From positions 1 through 64,000 of the forward strand of contig JADZAP010000042.1 in the NCBI GenBank assembly GCA_020852705.1: a DNA stretch of 64,000 nucleotides. The letters are read 5' to 3'. The position numbers and the translations under genes are program-made. Shown one piece after another: positions 55,254-63,625 of the stretch. Position 1 is the stretch's first letter, and every line of letters begins with the position of its first letter. Source of the stretch: Ignavibacteria bacterium (lineage in GTDB: Bacteria; Bacteroidota; Ignavibacteria; Tepidaquicellales; OLB5). The notes beneath the pieces were generated by a model, which saw only the letters and a list, made by a program, of their open reading frames with translations, ran no database searches and was not told where the DNA came from.

Positions 55254-56390
55254 TCATATAATATCTTTAATTACTTTATAATATACTTTTTCAATATCGT
55301 CAGCCATTTTATCTGCTGAAAATTTTCTTTCTAACAGGTCACGGCTTTTTTTGCCCATAGTATTTCTAAGTTTTTTATCTCGACACAATTCTGCAAGTTT
55401 ATCTGAGATTCCTTTTACATCCTTTTCATTCAGAATAAATCCGTTAACACCATTATCTGCCATTTCAGACATATCACCAACATTGGTTATTACAAGCGGA
55501 AGTTCATTAGCAAGTGCATAGAGTATTGCAAATGGAAATGCCTCTCCTCCGCCTTCTATAGAGGTATGTGCATATATATCAAATGCTGAATACATTTCTT
55601 TAATATCACTTCTAAAACCTGTGAAAATAACTTTATCATTAATTCCAAGCTCAACTGACAGATTTTTTAAAAAGTCTGAAAGCTCACCGTCACCAACTAT
55701 CATTAGTCTGATGTTAGCTGCCTGTTTATTAACTTCGCAAAATGCTCTTAATAAATATTCCTGTCCTTTAAATGGTACCATACGTGCAGAATTACCGATA
55801 AGTATTTCATCATTTCTGATTCCAAATTCATTTCTTATTTTTTCACGTGTCTCAATATCCATCTTATTCAGCTTGAGGTCAAGCCCCAGAGAAATTGATG
55901 TAATTTTATTTTCGGGGATATTATCTTCCCTCATAAGCAGGTCTCTTACCCTGTTGCCGTCAGCAATAAAATGATGTATAAGATATTTATTTCTGAACCA
56001 GTGTGTAATATTATGAGATGTTTTATGTAGACTGTGCACATTTGAAACATGTTTTATTCCTGCACTTCTTGCAGCAAATGCACCCACAGTTCTGTCATAG
56101 TTTGTATTTGAGTGCACAATATCTATCCTGTTATCTGTAATATATCTAGAAATTAACCCTGAAATTTTTCTCACTTTTCCTGTTCCGGAATTTTCCGGAT
56201 ATTCAACAGGAAAAATATTTATTCCTGCTTGCCTGCATTTGCTGTGCAGCAAATTATCATTTCTGCATGAAACAGTAATAGCATAACCTCTGCTTTTTAG
56301 AATTTTTGCTAGCTGATAAACATAAAACTCTCCTCCACCGTAAATATCCAATGCATTTAGTAACAGAATGCTCAGTTTTCTCATAATCAA
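55254..56390 (-). CDS. Glycosyltransferase family 4
   Basis: GT-B fold glycosyltransferase of 378 residues. The N-terminal domain starts LSILLLNALDIYGGGEFYVYQLAKIL (acceptor side with Gly-rich loop). The C-terminal domain has IGNSARMVPFKGQEYLLRAF, KVIFTGFRSDIKEMYSAFDIYAHTSIEGGGEAFPFAILYALANELPLVIT (the EXFG-like E motif with donor phosphate residues) and GFILNEKD. Such enzymes use UDP- or GDP-sugars in surface polysaccharide or lipid glycosylation. No other glycan genes are adjacent and the sugar is unknown. It converges on the class V aminotransferase. Confidence 0.9.
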   Translation of the reverse strand: MIMRKLSILLLNALDIYGGGEFYVYQLAKILKSRGYAITVSCRNDNLLHSKCRQAGINIFPVEYPENSGTGKVRKISGLISRYITDNRIDIVHSNTNYDRTVGAFAARSAGIKHVSNVHSLHKTSHNITHWFRNKYLIHHFIADGNRVRDLLMREDNIPENKITSISLGLDLKLNKMDIETREKIRNEFGIRNDEILIGNSARMVPFKGQEYLLRAFCEVNKQAANIRLMIVGDGELSDFLKNLSVELGINDKVIFTGFRSDIKEMYSAFDIYAHTSIEGGGEAFPFAILYALANELPLVITNVGDMSEMADNGVNGFILNEKDVKGISDKLAELCRDKKLRNTMGKKSRDLLERKFSADKMADDIEKVYYKVIKDII

Positions 56391-56647
56391 ATAATTTCCA
56401 TTGCAAAATTAATTTATTCTGCATTTATATTATACTGTTAATTTAATCCGTACTATTAAAAACGAATGAAAAAAATATTATTAATTAATATTTTAATCTT
56501 AAATACTTGATAATCCCTAATTTATTTCAATTCATGCAGCACTTTAATAGATTTTGCTAACCTCTTTTATTATATACAGTTGCATTATTAAAAACTTTTT
56601 GTTATGTTTGAATGGTTTTTATTTTAAAACTAATTAGTAGGGGAAAA

Positions 56648-57154
56648 ATGAAGAAAACAGGGCTGTTTTTATTAATTATTTTAACAATTTGTATTATTAA
56701 TGCAAATTCTGTTTACAGCGCATTGCCTGAAAAAGCAGGTGTTTTTAATTTTAAAATTAATGGTGTTCAATATTCTATTGATCTGTTTTCTGAAGTAACA
56801 CCTTATTCCTACGATATATTTGCGGGAAATAAGAATTTTGAAATTCGCATTTCCTGGATGTACATCAACACACCCGATAATATCTTTACAAGCAGTTCTG
56901 AACTAAACGAATCAAATGGTAATATTAAAGTAAAGTATATTGATTTCCTTTCTCCGCTAAATTTTTGGACACATGCTGGCAAAATTGCTGTTACCGGAAA
57001 TGACGGTAAAAAAATTTCTGGAGAGTTTAATTTTATTGCAACAGGTATTCAAAATTATTACTCTTCTTCAAAAAGTAATAACACCTCAGGAAGCAATACT
57101 GAATGCTCAATCACAGACGGAACATTTGAATTTAATTATCTAATTAAGAAGTAA
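56648..57154 (+). CDS. Small exported protein of unknown function
   Basis: I choose the ATG at 56648 (MKKTGLFLLIILTICIINANSVYSA) over the upstream ATG at 56612. The product then begins with a clean signal peptide and is preceded by TAGGGGAAAA. The 168-residue product has no lipobox Cys and no T9SS sorting domain. The mature part looks beta-rich (AGVFNFKINGVQYSIDLFSEVTPYSYDIFAGN, FEIRISWMYINTPDNIF) and ends with CSITDGTFEFNYLIKK. This fits a small periplasmic or surface beta-sandwich. I do not recognise a family. It is a single gene followed by a terminator. Confidence 0.6.
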   Translation: MKKTGLFLLIILTICIINANSVYSALPEKAGVFNFKINGVQYSIDLFSEVTPYSYDIFAGNKNFEIRISWMYINTPDNIFTSSSELNESNGNIKVKYIDFLSPLNFWTHAGKIAVTGNDGKKISGEFNFIATGIQNYYSSSKSNNTSGSNTECSITDGTFEFNYLIKK

Positions 57155-57179
57155 ATACACTTAACAAAATTCAGTAATT

Positions 57180-57217
57180 ACACCTCATCTCTATGCTTGA
57201 GTTGAGGTGTTTTTTTA
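57180..57217 (+). terminator. Terminator after the small exported protein gene
   Basis: ACACCTCA pairs with TGAGGTGT (8 bp, 15-nt loop), then a run of seven T. Confidence 0.8.
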
Positions 57218-57284
57218 TTTATTATACAGAAATTTATATGTTTAAAATTAATTTTTGTATTGCTAAATTTGTTTAACAAATGCG

Positions 57285-57313
57285 TAAAAACAGGGGTTTA
57301 AACCTGTTTTTTT
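57285..57313 (+). terminator. Second terminator just upstream of tRNA-Leu
   Basis: AAAAACAGG pairs with CCTGTTTTT (8-nt loop), then more T. It separates the tRNA from transcription upstream. Confidence 0.6.
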
Positions 57314-57322
57314 TAAAATTTT

Positions 57323-57404
57323 GCGGGAGTGGTGGAATGGCAGACACACCATCTTGAGGGGGTGGCGCTCACAAGGCGTGGGGGTTCAAGTCCCCCCTCC
57401 CGCA
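57323..57404 (+). tRNA. tRNA-Leu(GAG)
   Basis: The acceptor arm GCGGGAG/CTCCCGC with discriminator A is perfect. The D-arm GTGGAATGGCAGAC, anticodon stem CCATC/GGTGG with loop TTGAGGG (anticodon GAG, reading CUU/CUC), long class II variable arm and T-arm GGGGGTTCAAGTCCCCC are all present. The 82-nt length is normal for leucine tRNA. CCA is not encoded. A terminator-like hairpin follows. Confidence 0.95.
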
Positions 57405-57407
57405 CTC

Positions 57408-57440
57408 AAAAAGGGAAGGTTGAAGCTTTCCCTTTTTTAT
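57408..57440 (+). terminator. Terminator after tRNA-Leu
   Basis: AAAAAGGGAA pairs with TTCCCTTTTT (10-nt loop) and is followed by TTAT. A second copy, with minor changes, follows the partial tRNA duplicate. Confidence 0.75.
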
Positions 57441-57483
57441 TTCTAAATTTTATCAAAACCACAAAAGTCGTGAAGTGATTGAT

Positions 57484-57562
57484 TCACAAGGCGTGGGGGT
57501 TTCCCGATAGATCGGGATTTCGTTCGGCAAAATACCAAACTCAACAAGTCCCCCCTCCCGCA
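57484..57562 (+). pseudogene. Partial tRNA-Leu 3' half interrupted by a 43-bp insert
   Basis: The 18 bases from the variable arm into the T-arm (57484-57501) repeat the real tRNA exactly, and the 18 bases from the T-loop to the discriminator (57545-57562) repeat it exactly as well. Between them sits a 43-nt insertion starting with the palindrome CCCGATAGATCGGG. The 5' half of the tRNA is missing, so it cannot be functional. The flanking hairpin terminator is duplicated too. Confidence 0.8.
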
Positions 57563-57565
57563 CAC

Positions 57566-57597
57566 AAAAGGGAAGGTTGAAGCCTTCCCTTTTTTAT
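57566..57597. terminator. Duplicated terminator hairpin
   Basis: AAAAGGGAAGG pairs perfectly with CCTTCCCTTTT (6-nt loop), followed by TT. It can also serve the convergent metallophosphatase gene from the minus strand. Confidence 0.75.
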
Positions 57598-57613
57598 AAA
57601 TGTGAGAATTATT

Positions 57614-58753
57614 TCATTTTAATATTTCTTTTTTTCCATTTTTATCAGCTCTGTATATAATTCCGTTTTCAATTATTAATCCTTCTGTTATACCTTCGGC
57701 ATGATCTACATCTACACCAATAACTTTACCATTATAAAAACTTGTGATATTTTTTACAATAGTGTGTCCAACTATTAATTTCTTTGAATTATATTTGTTC
57801 AAGAGCAATTCAATAAAATCCTCTTTTGCGGTTTCTTTAATAAAACCTCTATACCAAAACGGAGAAGTTTTTCCGCTGAAAATAATTTTCAGTAGACTAT
57901 CACTGCAGTTTTTTGCTTCTTTGCTAGAGAAGTAATATTCTCTGGCTTTGTTGTTTAAATCTTCAATCGATAAATTAAATGATCCTAGTTCTTCTGAAAT
58001 GCCTCCATGAAGAAATAAATAATTACCAACTTTTTCAATAATATTTTTAGTTGCCAGCCACCTGCCAAGCTCTGTATCCGGAGTATAAAGTTCTTTATAC
58101 TCTATACCCATTAGTTCGCAATTTTTAAAATATTTATTTCTAACATATCGCAGGTCATTATTCATATTTAAAATTTCATGGTTACCAAGAATATAATGTA
58201 CAAATCCTCCGTGTTTAATAGCATCCTGCTCGAGCATATAAATAAACCAAAGAGTTTCAGTAACATTTAATCCGCGGTCCATCATATCACCGGTTAAAAC
58301 CAAATGTCCATTGCCAAAGATCCAGTTATTATTGTTATCAATAATATTATTATTGAGCAAAAAATCTCTTAGGGCAAAAAAATTGCCTTCAATATCACTA
58401 ATAACAGCAATTTTTTCAACTTTATCATAAATGCAGGGATATATCTTTAGATTTTTATTTAAAGAAAACTGGAATGAAAATGTATCATTTACATGTGCAC
58501 TAAAAAAATTTTTTGTACCAATATTATAAGTATCAGTTTCACAGTAAACCCTGCCGGATGATCTTAAGATCTGCTTTAGGGTTATGCTGTTATCAGAATA
58601 AAAAATATATGGTCCGTCAAAATCTGCTTTAGATATATCAGAGCTATCGCTGTATAAATTTGTTTTTTCGGGCTGAAAACTGTACATAGTGAAATTGAAA
58701 AATATAAAATTTAATTGAAATAAAATTAGATATTTCAATTTAATATTTTTCAT
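57614..58753 (-). CDS. Exported metallophosphatase (Shelph-like calcineurin superfamily)
   Basis: A 379-residue phosphoesterase with an N-terminal signal peptide (hydrophobic ILFQLNFIFFNFTMYSF). The two-metal calcineurin-type motifs occur in order: VISDIEGN (D), GDMMDRG (GDXXDR), LGNHEILN (GNHE), LFLHGGI (H) and VGHTIV (GHT). The GDXXDRG and GNHE pattern is like Shewanella-like Ser/Thr phosphatases. There is no T9SS domain, so it is probably periplasmic. The M1 peptidase gene lies ~40 bp upstream on the same strand. The substrate is unknown. Confidence 0.88.
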   Translation of the reverse strand: MKNIKLKYLILFQLNFIFFNFTMYSFQPEKTNLYSDSSDISKADFDGPYIFYSDNSITLKQILRSSGRVYCETDTYNIGTKNFFSAHVNDTFSFQFSLNKNLKIYPCIYDKVEKIAVISDIEGNFFALRDFLLNNNIIDNNNNWIFGNGHLVLTGDMMDRGLNVTETLWFIYMLEQDAIKHGGFVHYILGNHEILNMNNDLRYVRNKYFKNCELMGIEYKELYTPDTELGRWLATKNIIEKVGNYLFLHGGISEELGSFNLSIEDLNNKAREYYFSSKEAKNCSDSLLKIIFSGKTSPFWYRGFIKETAKEDFIELLLNKYNSKKLIVGHTIVKNITSFYNGKVIGVDVDHAEGITEGLIIENGIIYRADKNGKKEILK

Positions 58754-58792
58754 TAATTTTTAAAAATTATTTATGCTGAGTAAAATTGAAAT

Positions 58793-60835
58793 TTATTTTA
58801 CTACAACCATCTTTTTAACATTTTTATATAGAACTGATCCGTTTTCTGTTGTTGCAGTAATTGAATAATAATACACCCCGGAAGCAAGTTTAGCTGCATC
58901 AAAATCAGCAGTATATTTTCCTGGTTCGCATAAGCCGCGGTATATCTCTGTAACTTCTTTGCCTGTAACATCATATACTGTTAATATTACATTTGAACGT
59001 TTAGGTATATCAAATTTAATATTAGTAGCTGGATTAAATGGATTTGGAAAATTCTGGCTAAGAGAAAAAACTTTTGGTATATCACCAGTATTTACAGATA
59101 TTCCTAATGTTCCGGGAACTGTACCTGCAACAGTTGTTCCCTGTTTAAGTACAATATCATTTGCGGGATCAAACGCAAAAGCAGTTGGCTGCCTGTTAAA
59201 TGTCCATATCCAAATTTGGTTATTTGAAGTGTTATCAATTCTGAAAGTTGTATCAGGACCTGAGGAAAAAGTAATTCTCACAGTCAACGGCATTCTGTGA
59301 AATGGTGAATTTGATTGTGTTTGCTTTGCCTGAAAACCAACATTCCAGCTGCCGTTACCAAGGTCAGCAAACTGATACAGATTTGCATAAACCGGATGAT
59401 TTGGCTGTTTAACCCACTCATCTATAAACCAGGTTAAATCCTGCCCTGAAACCTGACTTATCTTAGCTGTAAAATCATCTGTTGCTGCATTTTTATATTT
59501 AAAATCTGTTGTATCCATTGTATAACCCCGCAAACAGTTAAAGAAAACATTTGTGTCATTGAGTACATACCTTAACATATGAAGCACACATGCACCTTTA
59601 TAATATGTTATAGCAGTGTTATACAAAGTATTAACATCGGGAGTTACAACTGCCCATTGCGGATTATAAATAGGCCACCCCGGATTACTGTTAAGGTAAC
59701 CTGTAGCTGTACTGTTTATATCATTTTTATAAGCAGTATAACCGCTGGTTTTTTCAAGCCACAATGATTCACAATAAGTTGCAAAACCTTCATTAAGCCA
59801 AACATCAGCCCACGTTGCACAAGTTACCATATCCCCAAACCACTGATGACCAAACTCATGCGATATCAGATTTTCATTCCAGCAGTTTGGGCATAATGTT
59901 GTTAAGGTTTGATTTTCCATACCCGCCCAGCTAAAGCCCGGTGCAGGTGCGGTTGCAAATCCGTTCTTTTCAAATCCATGTTCCCCGAACTTTTGGGAAT
60001 AGTATGTTATCATATTCAACAGCGTATTTTGCATTGCTGCCGGATTTTCACCAGTGTTAAAATAAAATCTCAGCGGAATGCTATCCGAAGGATTTGATAA
60101 TTTATGCCAGTAAGAAATATTCAGATTATAATTCACCTTTCCTGTTAATACCACTAAATACGTTGCAACAGGATCACGGCTTATCCAATGATAGTTAAGA
60201 CTATCGCCGCTAACAGTTGAATCTGCAAGTCTGCCGTTGGAACCAATTTTTACATTAGCCGGGACTTTTACTGTCATATCTACCGTAGCTTTATCATACG
60301 GTTTATCCCAACAAGGAAACCATTTGCGTGCTCCTTCAGGGGGAGCATCTGTAAAAAATCCGCCATTGCCTGTATATATTGCATAATCCACTACATTGTT
60401 ATGCGAATAATTTACCTGTACTTCAGTTACTTCACCCGGATTATACACTCGGTTAAGCACAATATTCAAAATGTTTCCCGTATGTGTAAATGATACACCG
60501 CTTAAACCAACCGAGCTGACTACTATTGATGTATTTATTGCATTCAGATTTATTGAGCTAAGTGCAGTATCTATACGGAATTTTACAATAACACTTCCCG
60601 TAAATGATCTGGGATAAGGTGAGAGAAAACAGCTTCTGATATCAAGATTCAGTTTATAGTCCAAAACATCAAATGTGTGTCTTGGGGTGTTAGGTGAATC
60701 TCCCTGAAAAAATGATCCGGGCAGATTCATTTTTCTGTGTGAGCAAAGCTCACTTCCTTTTTGCATATTGATTTGTGAAAATACAATACCTGCTGAAAAG
60801 AATAATGCTAGCAAAACTGATAAAATTTTATTCAT
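58793..60835 (-). CDS. M1 family aminopeptidase with T9SS sorting domain
   Basis: Zinc metallopeptidase of 680 residues. Signal peptide 1-20. The N-terminal beta domain (about 55-235) is followed by the catalytic domain. That domain has the exopeptidase motif at WAGMENQT (305-310 region, GMEN in place of GAMEN) and HEFGH at 326-330 with the third zinc ligand Glu349 in NEGFATY, i.e. the HEXXH-18-E arrangement. The tail (about 590-680) is a type A sorting domain (SQNFPNPFNPATNI, LASGVYYYSI, KKMVVVK). It lacks the C-terminal helical domain of full M1 enzymes, like other shorter secreted members. It should release N-terminal residues from peptides outside the cell, complementing the secreted subtilase. 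The exported metallophosphatase follows ~40 bp downstream on the same strand. Confidence 0.94.
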   Translation of the reverse strand: MNKILSVLLALFFSAGIVFSQINMQKGSELCSHRKMNLPGSFFQGDSPNTPRHTFDVLDYKLNLDIRSCFLSPYPRSFTGSVIVKFRIDTALSSINLNAINTSIVVSSVGLSGVSFTHTGNILNIVLNRVYNPGEVTEVQVNYSHNNVVDYAIYTGNGGFFTDAPPEGARKWFPCWDKPYDKATVDMTVKVPANVKIGSNGRLADSTVSGDSLNYHWISRDPVATYLVVLTGKVNYNLNISYWHKLSNPSDSIPLRFYFNTGENPAAMQNTLLNMITYYSQKFGEHGFEKNGFATAPAPGFSWAGMENQTLTTLCPNCWNENLISHEFGHQWFGDMVTCATWADVWLNEGFATYCESLWLEKTSGYTAYKNDINSTATGYLNSNPGWPIYNPQWAVVTPDVNTLYNTAITYYKGACVLHMLRYVLNDTNVFFNCLRGYTMDTTDFKYKNAATDDFTAKISQVSGQDLTWFIDEWVKQPNHPVYANLYQFADLGNGSWNVGFQAKQTQSNSPFHRMPLTVRITFSSGPDTTFRIDNTSNNQIWIWTFNRQPTAFAFDPANDIVLKQGTTVAGTVPGTLGISVNTGDIPKVFSLSQNFPNPFNPATNIKFDIPKRSNVILTVYDVTGKEVTEIYRGLCEPGKYTADFDAAKLASGVYYYSITATTENGSVLYKNVKKMVVVK

Positions 60836-61030
60836 AGCAAAAATTAAATATTATTTGAACAATTTATATTAATAAATATGACTTCGTTTTTAGAAAACCG
60901 TTAATTCTAAGCATCACAATGTTTAAACTGTAAGATAATATTTTTGAATTGAAAGATACATAGATTTTTGAGCAATTTATATTAATTTTACGTTATAATC
61001 AATTAATATTTAATTGAAAATCAAAAAAAT

Positions 61031-61417
61031 ATGAAAAGATTTAATCCAATTAAAGCAGATCCAAAAAAGACACGTTTAATTGAAGTTTTTGAAAACTCAT
61101 TTCCAAACCGCAACTATTTAATAGTACATAAAGCCAATGAATTCACATCAATTTGCCCAAAAACCGGACAGCCTGATTTTGGTGTGATAACAATTTCATA
61201 TATTGCAGCAAAAAAGTGTGTTGAGCTTAAATCATTAAAATATTACTTACAATCTTATCGCAATGAAGGGATATTTTATGAAAATGTAACCAACAGAATT
61301 CTTGAGGATCTTGCTGCAATACTTAAGCCAAAATGGATGGAAGTAAAAGGCGAGTTTTCAATAAGAGGCGGGGTAAGCTCAACAATTATTGCCCGATACG
61401 GAAAATTTAAAAACTAA
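61031..61417 (+). CDS. queF: NADPH-dependent 7-cyano-7-deazaguanine (preQ0) reductase
   Basis: Reduces the nitrile of preQ0 to preQ1 in queuosine synthesis. The 128-residue length is that of the short (YkvM-type) QueF. Active site: NEFTSICPKTGQPDFG with the thioimide-forming Cys42 and the general acid Asp49. The QueF motif that follows is ELKSLKYYLQSYRNEGIFYENVTNRIL. SIRGGVSSTIIARYG ends the protein. It stands alone between the divergent M1 gene and a convergent cargo gene. I looked for a preQ1 riboswitch upstream and found none. Confidence 0.96.
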   Translation: MKRFNPIKADPKKTRLIEVFENSFPNRNYLIVHKANEFTSICPKTGQPDFGVITISYIAAKKCVELKSLKYYLQSYRNEGIFYENVTNRILEDLAAILKPKWMEVKGEFSIRGGVSSTIIARYGKFKN

Positions 61418-61554
61418 AACTGCTGATAACATTAATACAGCTGTAAATTTAAGGATTTATTTGAAATAGATTTGGTGAAAAATTTTATCATAATCCTTTA
61501 TGTGTCCAACGCTTTACCTCTTTTGCTACAACTAAAACTACATAAGTAAAATAA

Positions 61555-61582
61555 AAAAGTCCTGTTTCTCAACAGGACTTTT
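61555..61582. terminator. Bidirectional terminator between queF and the convergent cargo gene
   Basis: AAAAGTCCTGTT pairs perfectly with AACAGGACTTTT (12 bp, 4-nt loop), flanked by A-run and T-run. Confidence 0.9.
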
Positions 61583-61603
61583 AATTCACTATTTCACACT
61601 TCT

Positions 61604-63175
61604 CTATTTGATTAACACCATCTTCTTCACATCAATAAACGATTCTGTTTCCAATTTATAAAAATACATTCCGCTCGAAAACTGTGATGCATCAAACGTT
61701 GTTTCATATCTTCCTGCGTTTAATTGTTCATTGAGAAGAACAGCAACCTCTCTTCCAAGCAAATCATACACAACCAATTTTGTAAATGACTGTTTAGGTA
61801 TATCAAACTTAATCAGCGTTGAAGGATTAAACGGATTTGGAAAGTTACTATAAAGTTTATATGTTTCAGGAATTTCACTGTTAATGGGATTTATTCCGAC
61901 CAAACCTGTTCTGAAATTCCATATAGATGAATATGGACTTGTCCCGCCAACATTGGTTGCATTAACACGCCAGTAATACAGGTTGTTATTTTGCAACAAA
62001 CCCGGCGCCACCTGATATTGAGCAATAGAAATGTTTGATGAATCAATTATTGTTGAGCTAAATGTATTTTCTAGTGAAAGCTGAACCCTGTAAGACGTTG
62101 CTGATGATAAGCTATCCCAGTCAAGTAAAGGTGTTAAACTTTGTCCTGTTGAACTATTGGGAGGTGAAATTAAGGTCGGAGCAACCGGTGGTGTCACACC
62201 GCTGCCATTAGATGTTTTTAATATCATTGCTGAATTATCATTAAAATGTCCTACGCACCATCCTGTGTTATTCCCCGAAAACGAAATATCAGAAATCCAG
62301 GGACTCTGCAAGTCGAGATTTTGCTGAACCCAGGTAACTCCGCTGTTAGTAGTTTTGAACAAACCATTATCAACGAATCTACTAACCCAACCTGAGTTTA
62401 CGTCATGAAAAAAAAGTCCGGTACCAAAATAACTTCCCGGAAGTCCAGAGGATACTTGTATCCAGTTAAAACCACCGTTAGTAGTTTTTATTACATCGCT
62501 GCTGTATCCATATCCTATGTTCTCCGACAACATAATCATTTTCCAGGGTCCGCCACCGGAAATAGTTGTCCATGTGAAGCCGCGGTTAGTAGTTTTTGAA
62601 AAAATTCCCGGATAACCGGAAACCCAACCTGTTTGGTCGTTAATAAAGTAAATTGATTCTATATCTGTTTGACCCGGCACGCCAAAAGTGTTCCATGTTC
62701 TTCCGCCGGTTGTTGATACGCTAAAGCCATTGCTGTATCTGTAAGTCATAAAACCAACAGTATCCTGATTCTGGTTTATCATAAACTGCATTCCGGTTAC
62801 TCTTGGCCCACTAGGTCCGGGGAAATAGACCCATGAACCGCCAGAATTTGTAGATTTAAAATATCCTCCTCTCCACCAGATACTTGCATAGCACATTTCA
62901 GTTGTAGGCCATGACCAATGTGAGAACGCTGAATCTCCGTGAGCAACATGATTATGGGTAACGAACCAGTTTGTTCCTCCGTTGGTTGTTTTTATAATCT
63001 GGAAGTCTGTCATCGCATAAACCAGATTAGAGTTTACGGCATATACTTTATGCACGTCTCCAACGGCAGGGCTACTTTGTGATACCCACGTTATTTGCGA
63101 TTTCAGATTTACCGATAGGAAAAAAGATAACAAAGTTAATAAAAAAATAAATACTTTCATTTTTTGTTTCTCCAA
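61604..63175 (-). CDS. T9SS cargo with YCF48-like propeller and FN3 domain
   Basis: A 523-residue exported protein. Signal peptide 1-26 (ends LKSQ). Residues about 30-320 are propeller blades with the TTNGGTNW / TTNRGFTWTTISGG / TTNGGFNW pattern of YCF48/BNR-type proteins. Residues about 335-430 form a fibronectin type III domain (PLLDWDSLSSATSYRVQLSL, LYYWRVNATNVGGTSPYSSIWNF). Residues about 435-523 are a type A sorting domain (YSNFPNPFNPSTLI, FSSGMYFYKL, KKMVLIK). The gene is convergent with queF. It lies divergent from a small RHH-like gene's neighbour, the fifth member of the unnamed family. Confidence 0.9.
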   Translation of the reverse strand: MEKQKMKVFIFLLTLLSFFLSVNLKSQITWVSQSSPAVGDVHKVYAVNSNLVYAMTDFQIIKTTNGGTNWFVTHNHVAHGDSAFSHWSWPTTEMCYASIWWRGGYFKSTNSGGSWVYFPGPSGPRVTGMQFMINQNQDTVGFMTYRYSNGFSVSTTGGRTWNTFGVPGQTDIESIYFINDQTGWVSGYPGIFSKTTNRGFTWTTISGGGPWKMIMLSENIGYGYSSDVIKTTNGGFNWIQVSSGLPGSYFGTGLFFHDVNSGWVSRFVDNGLFKTTNSGVTWVQQNLDLQSPWISDISFSGNNTGWCVGHFNDNSAMILKTSNGSGVTPPVAPTLISPPNSSTGQSLTPLLDWDSLSSATSYRVQLSLENTFSSTIIDSSNISIAQYQVAPGLLQNNNLYYWRVNATNVGGTSPYSSIWNFRTGLVGINPINSEIPETYKLYSNFPNPFNPSTLIKFDIPKQSFTKLVVYDLLGREVAVLLNEQLNAGRYETTFDASQFSSGMYFYKLETESFIDVKKMVLIK

Positions 63176-63238
63176 TATATTTTATAAATTCAAAATTACA
63201 ATATGATTTGTAACATTAATTTTGGTTTTTTTACATTT

Positions 63239-63412
63239 TTAAACTTTACTTTTTTTCAATTCCTTATACAGTTTTTCGCATGCCTTTGTAATTACCGTAT
63301 CCTGGTCCGCGTTCAGGATAATTTGTATTTTATCTATAAGTTTATGAGTGGTATTTTTCAACCTGTAACCCTTGGATGATTTTTTTGTTTTTATTTTTCT
63401 TATTAATACCAT
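63239..63412 (-). CDS. Small basic protein, possibly ribbon-helix-helix type
   Basis: A 57-residue ORF, start MVLIRKIKTKKSS. The second half, THKLIDKIQIILNADQDTVITKACEKLYKELKK, has the spacing of a ribbon-helix-helix or ParD-like helix pair (Leu-x-x-Lys-Ile, then VITKACEKLYKEL). Its hydrophobic positions are regular and codon choice matches neighbouring genes, which favours a real gene. No toxin gene is adjacent. It lies between a cargo gene (same strand, downstream) and the divergent family member at 63626. It is too short for certainty and the fold call is tentative. Confidence 0.5.
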   Translation of the reverse strand: MVLIRKIKTKKSSKGYRLKNTTHKLIDKIQIILNADQDTVITKACEKLYKELKKSKV

Positions 63413-63625
63413 ATTTTTTTAATGCACGTTTAGTTGCTCAAGAACGTGCACAAACATAGCACATTGAAATAAGGTTTTGCAAAGAAAGTTTTTTGTAATT
63501 ATTGACAGGATTTGCAGAATTACAATGTGTTTTAAACCTTTATAATTTATGATTTTACACTAATTTTATCGTTTTTTAATATATTTAAGGTAGGTATATT
63601 GTTGCAGAAAAACCGGAGGTTATAA

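Noticed and set aside
57484-57562. Second functional tRNA gene
   Set aside because: The acceptor 5' strand, D-arm and anticodon arm are missing and the T-loop is split by 43 bp.
60836-61030. preQ1 riboswitch upstream of queF
   Set aside because: I saw no GC-rich stem followed by an A-rich pseudoknot tail and ribosome-binding site in this AT-rich stretch.
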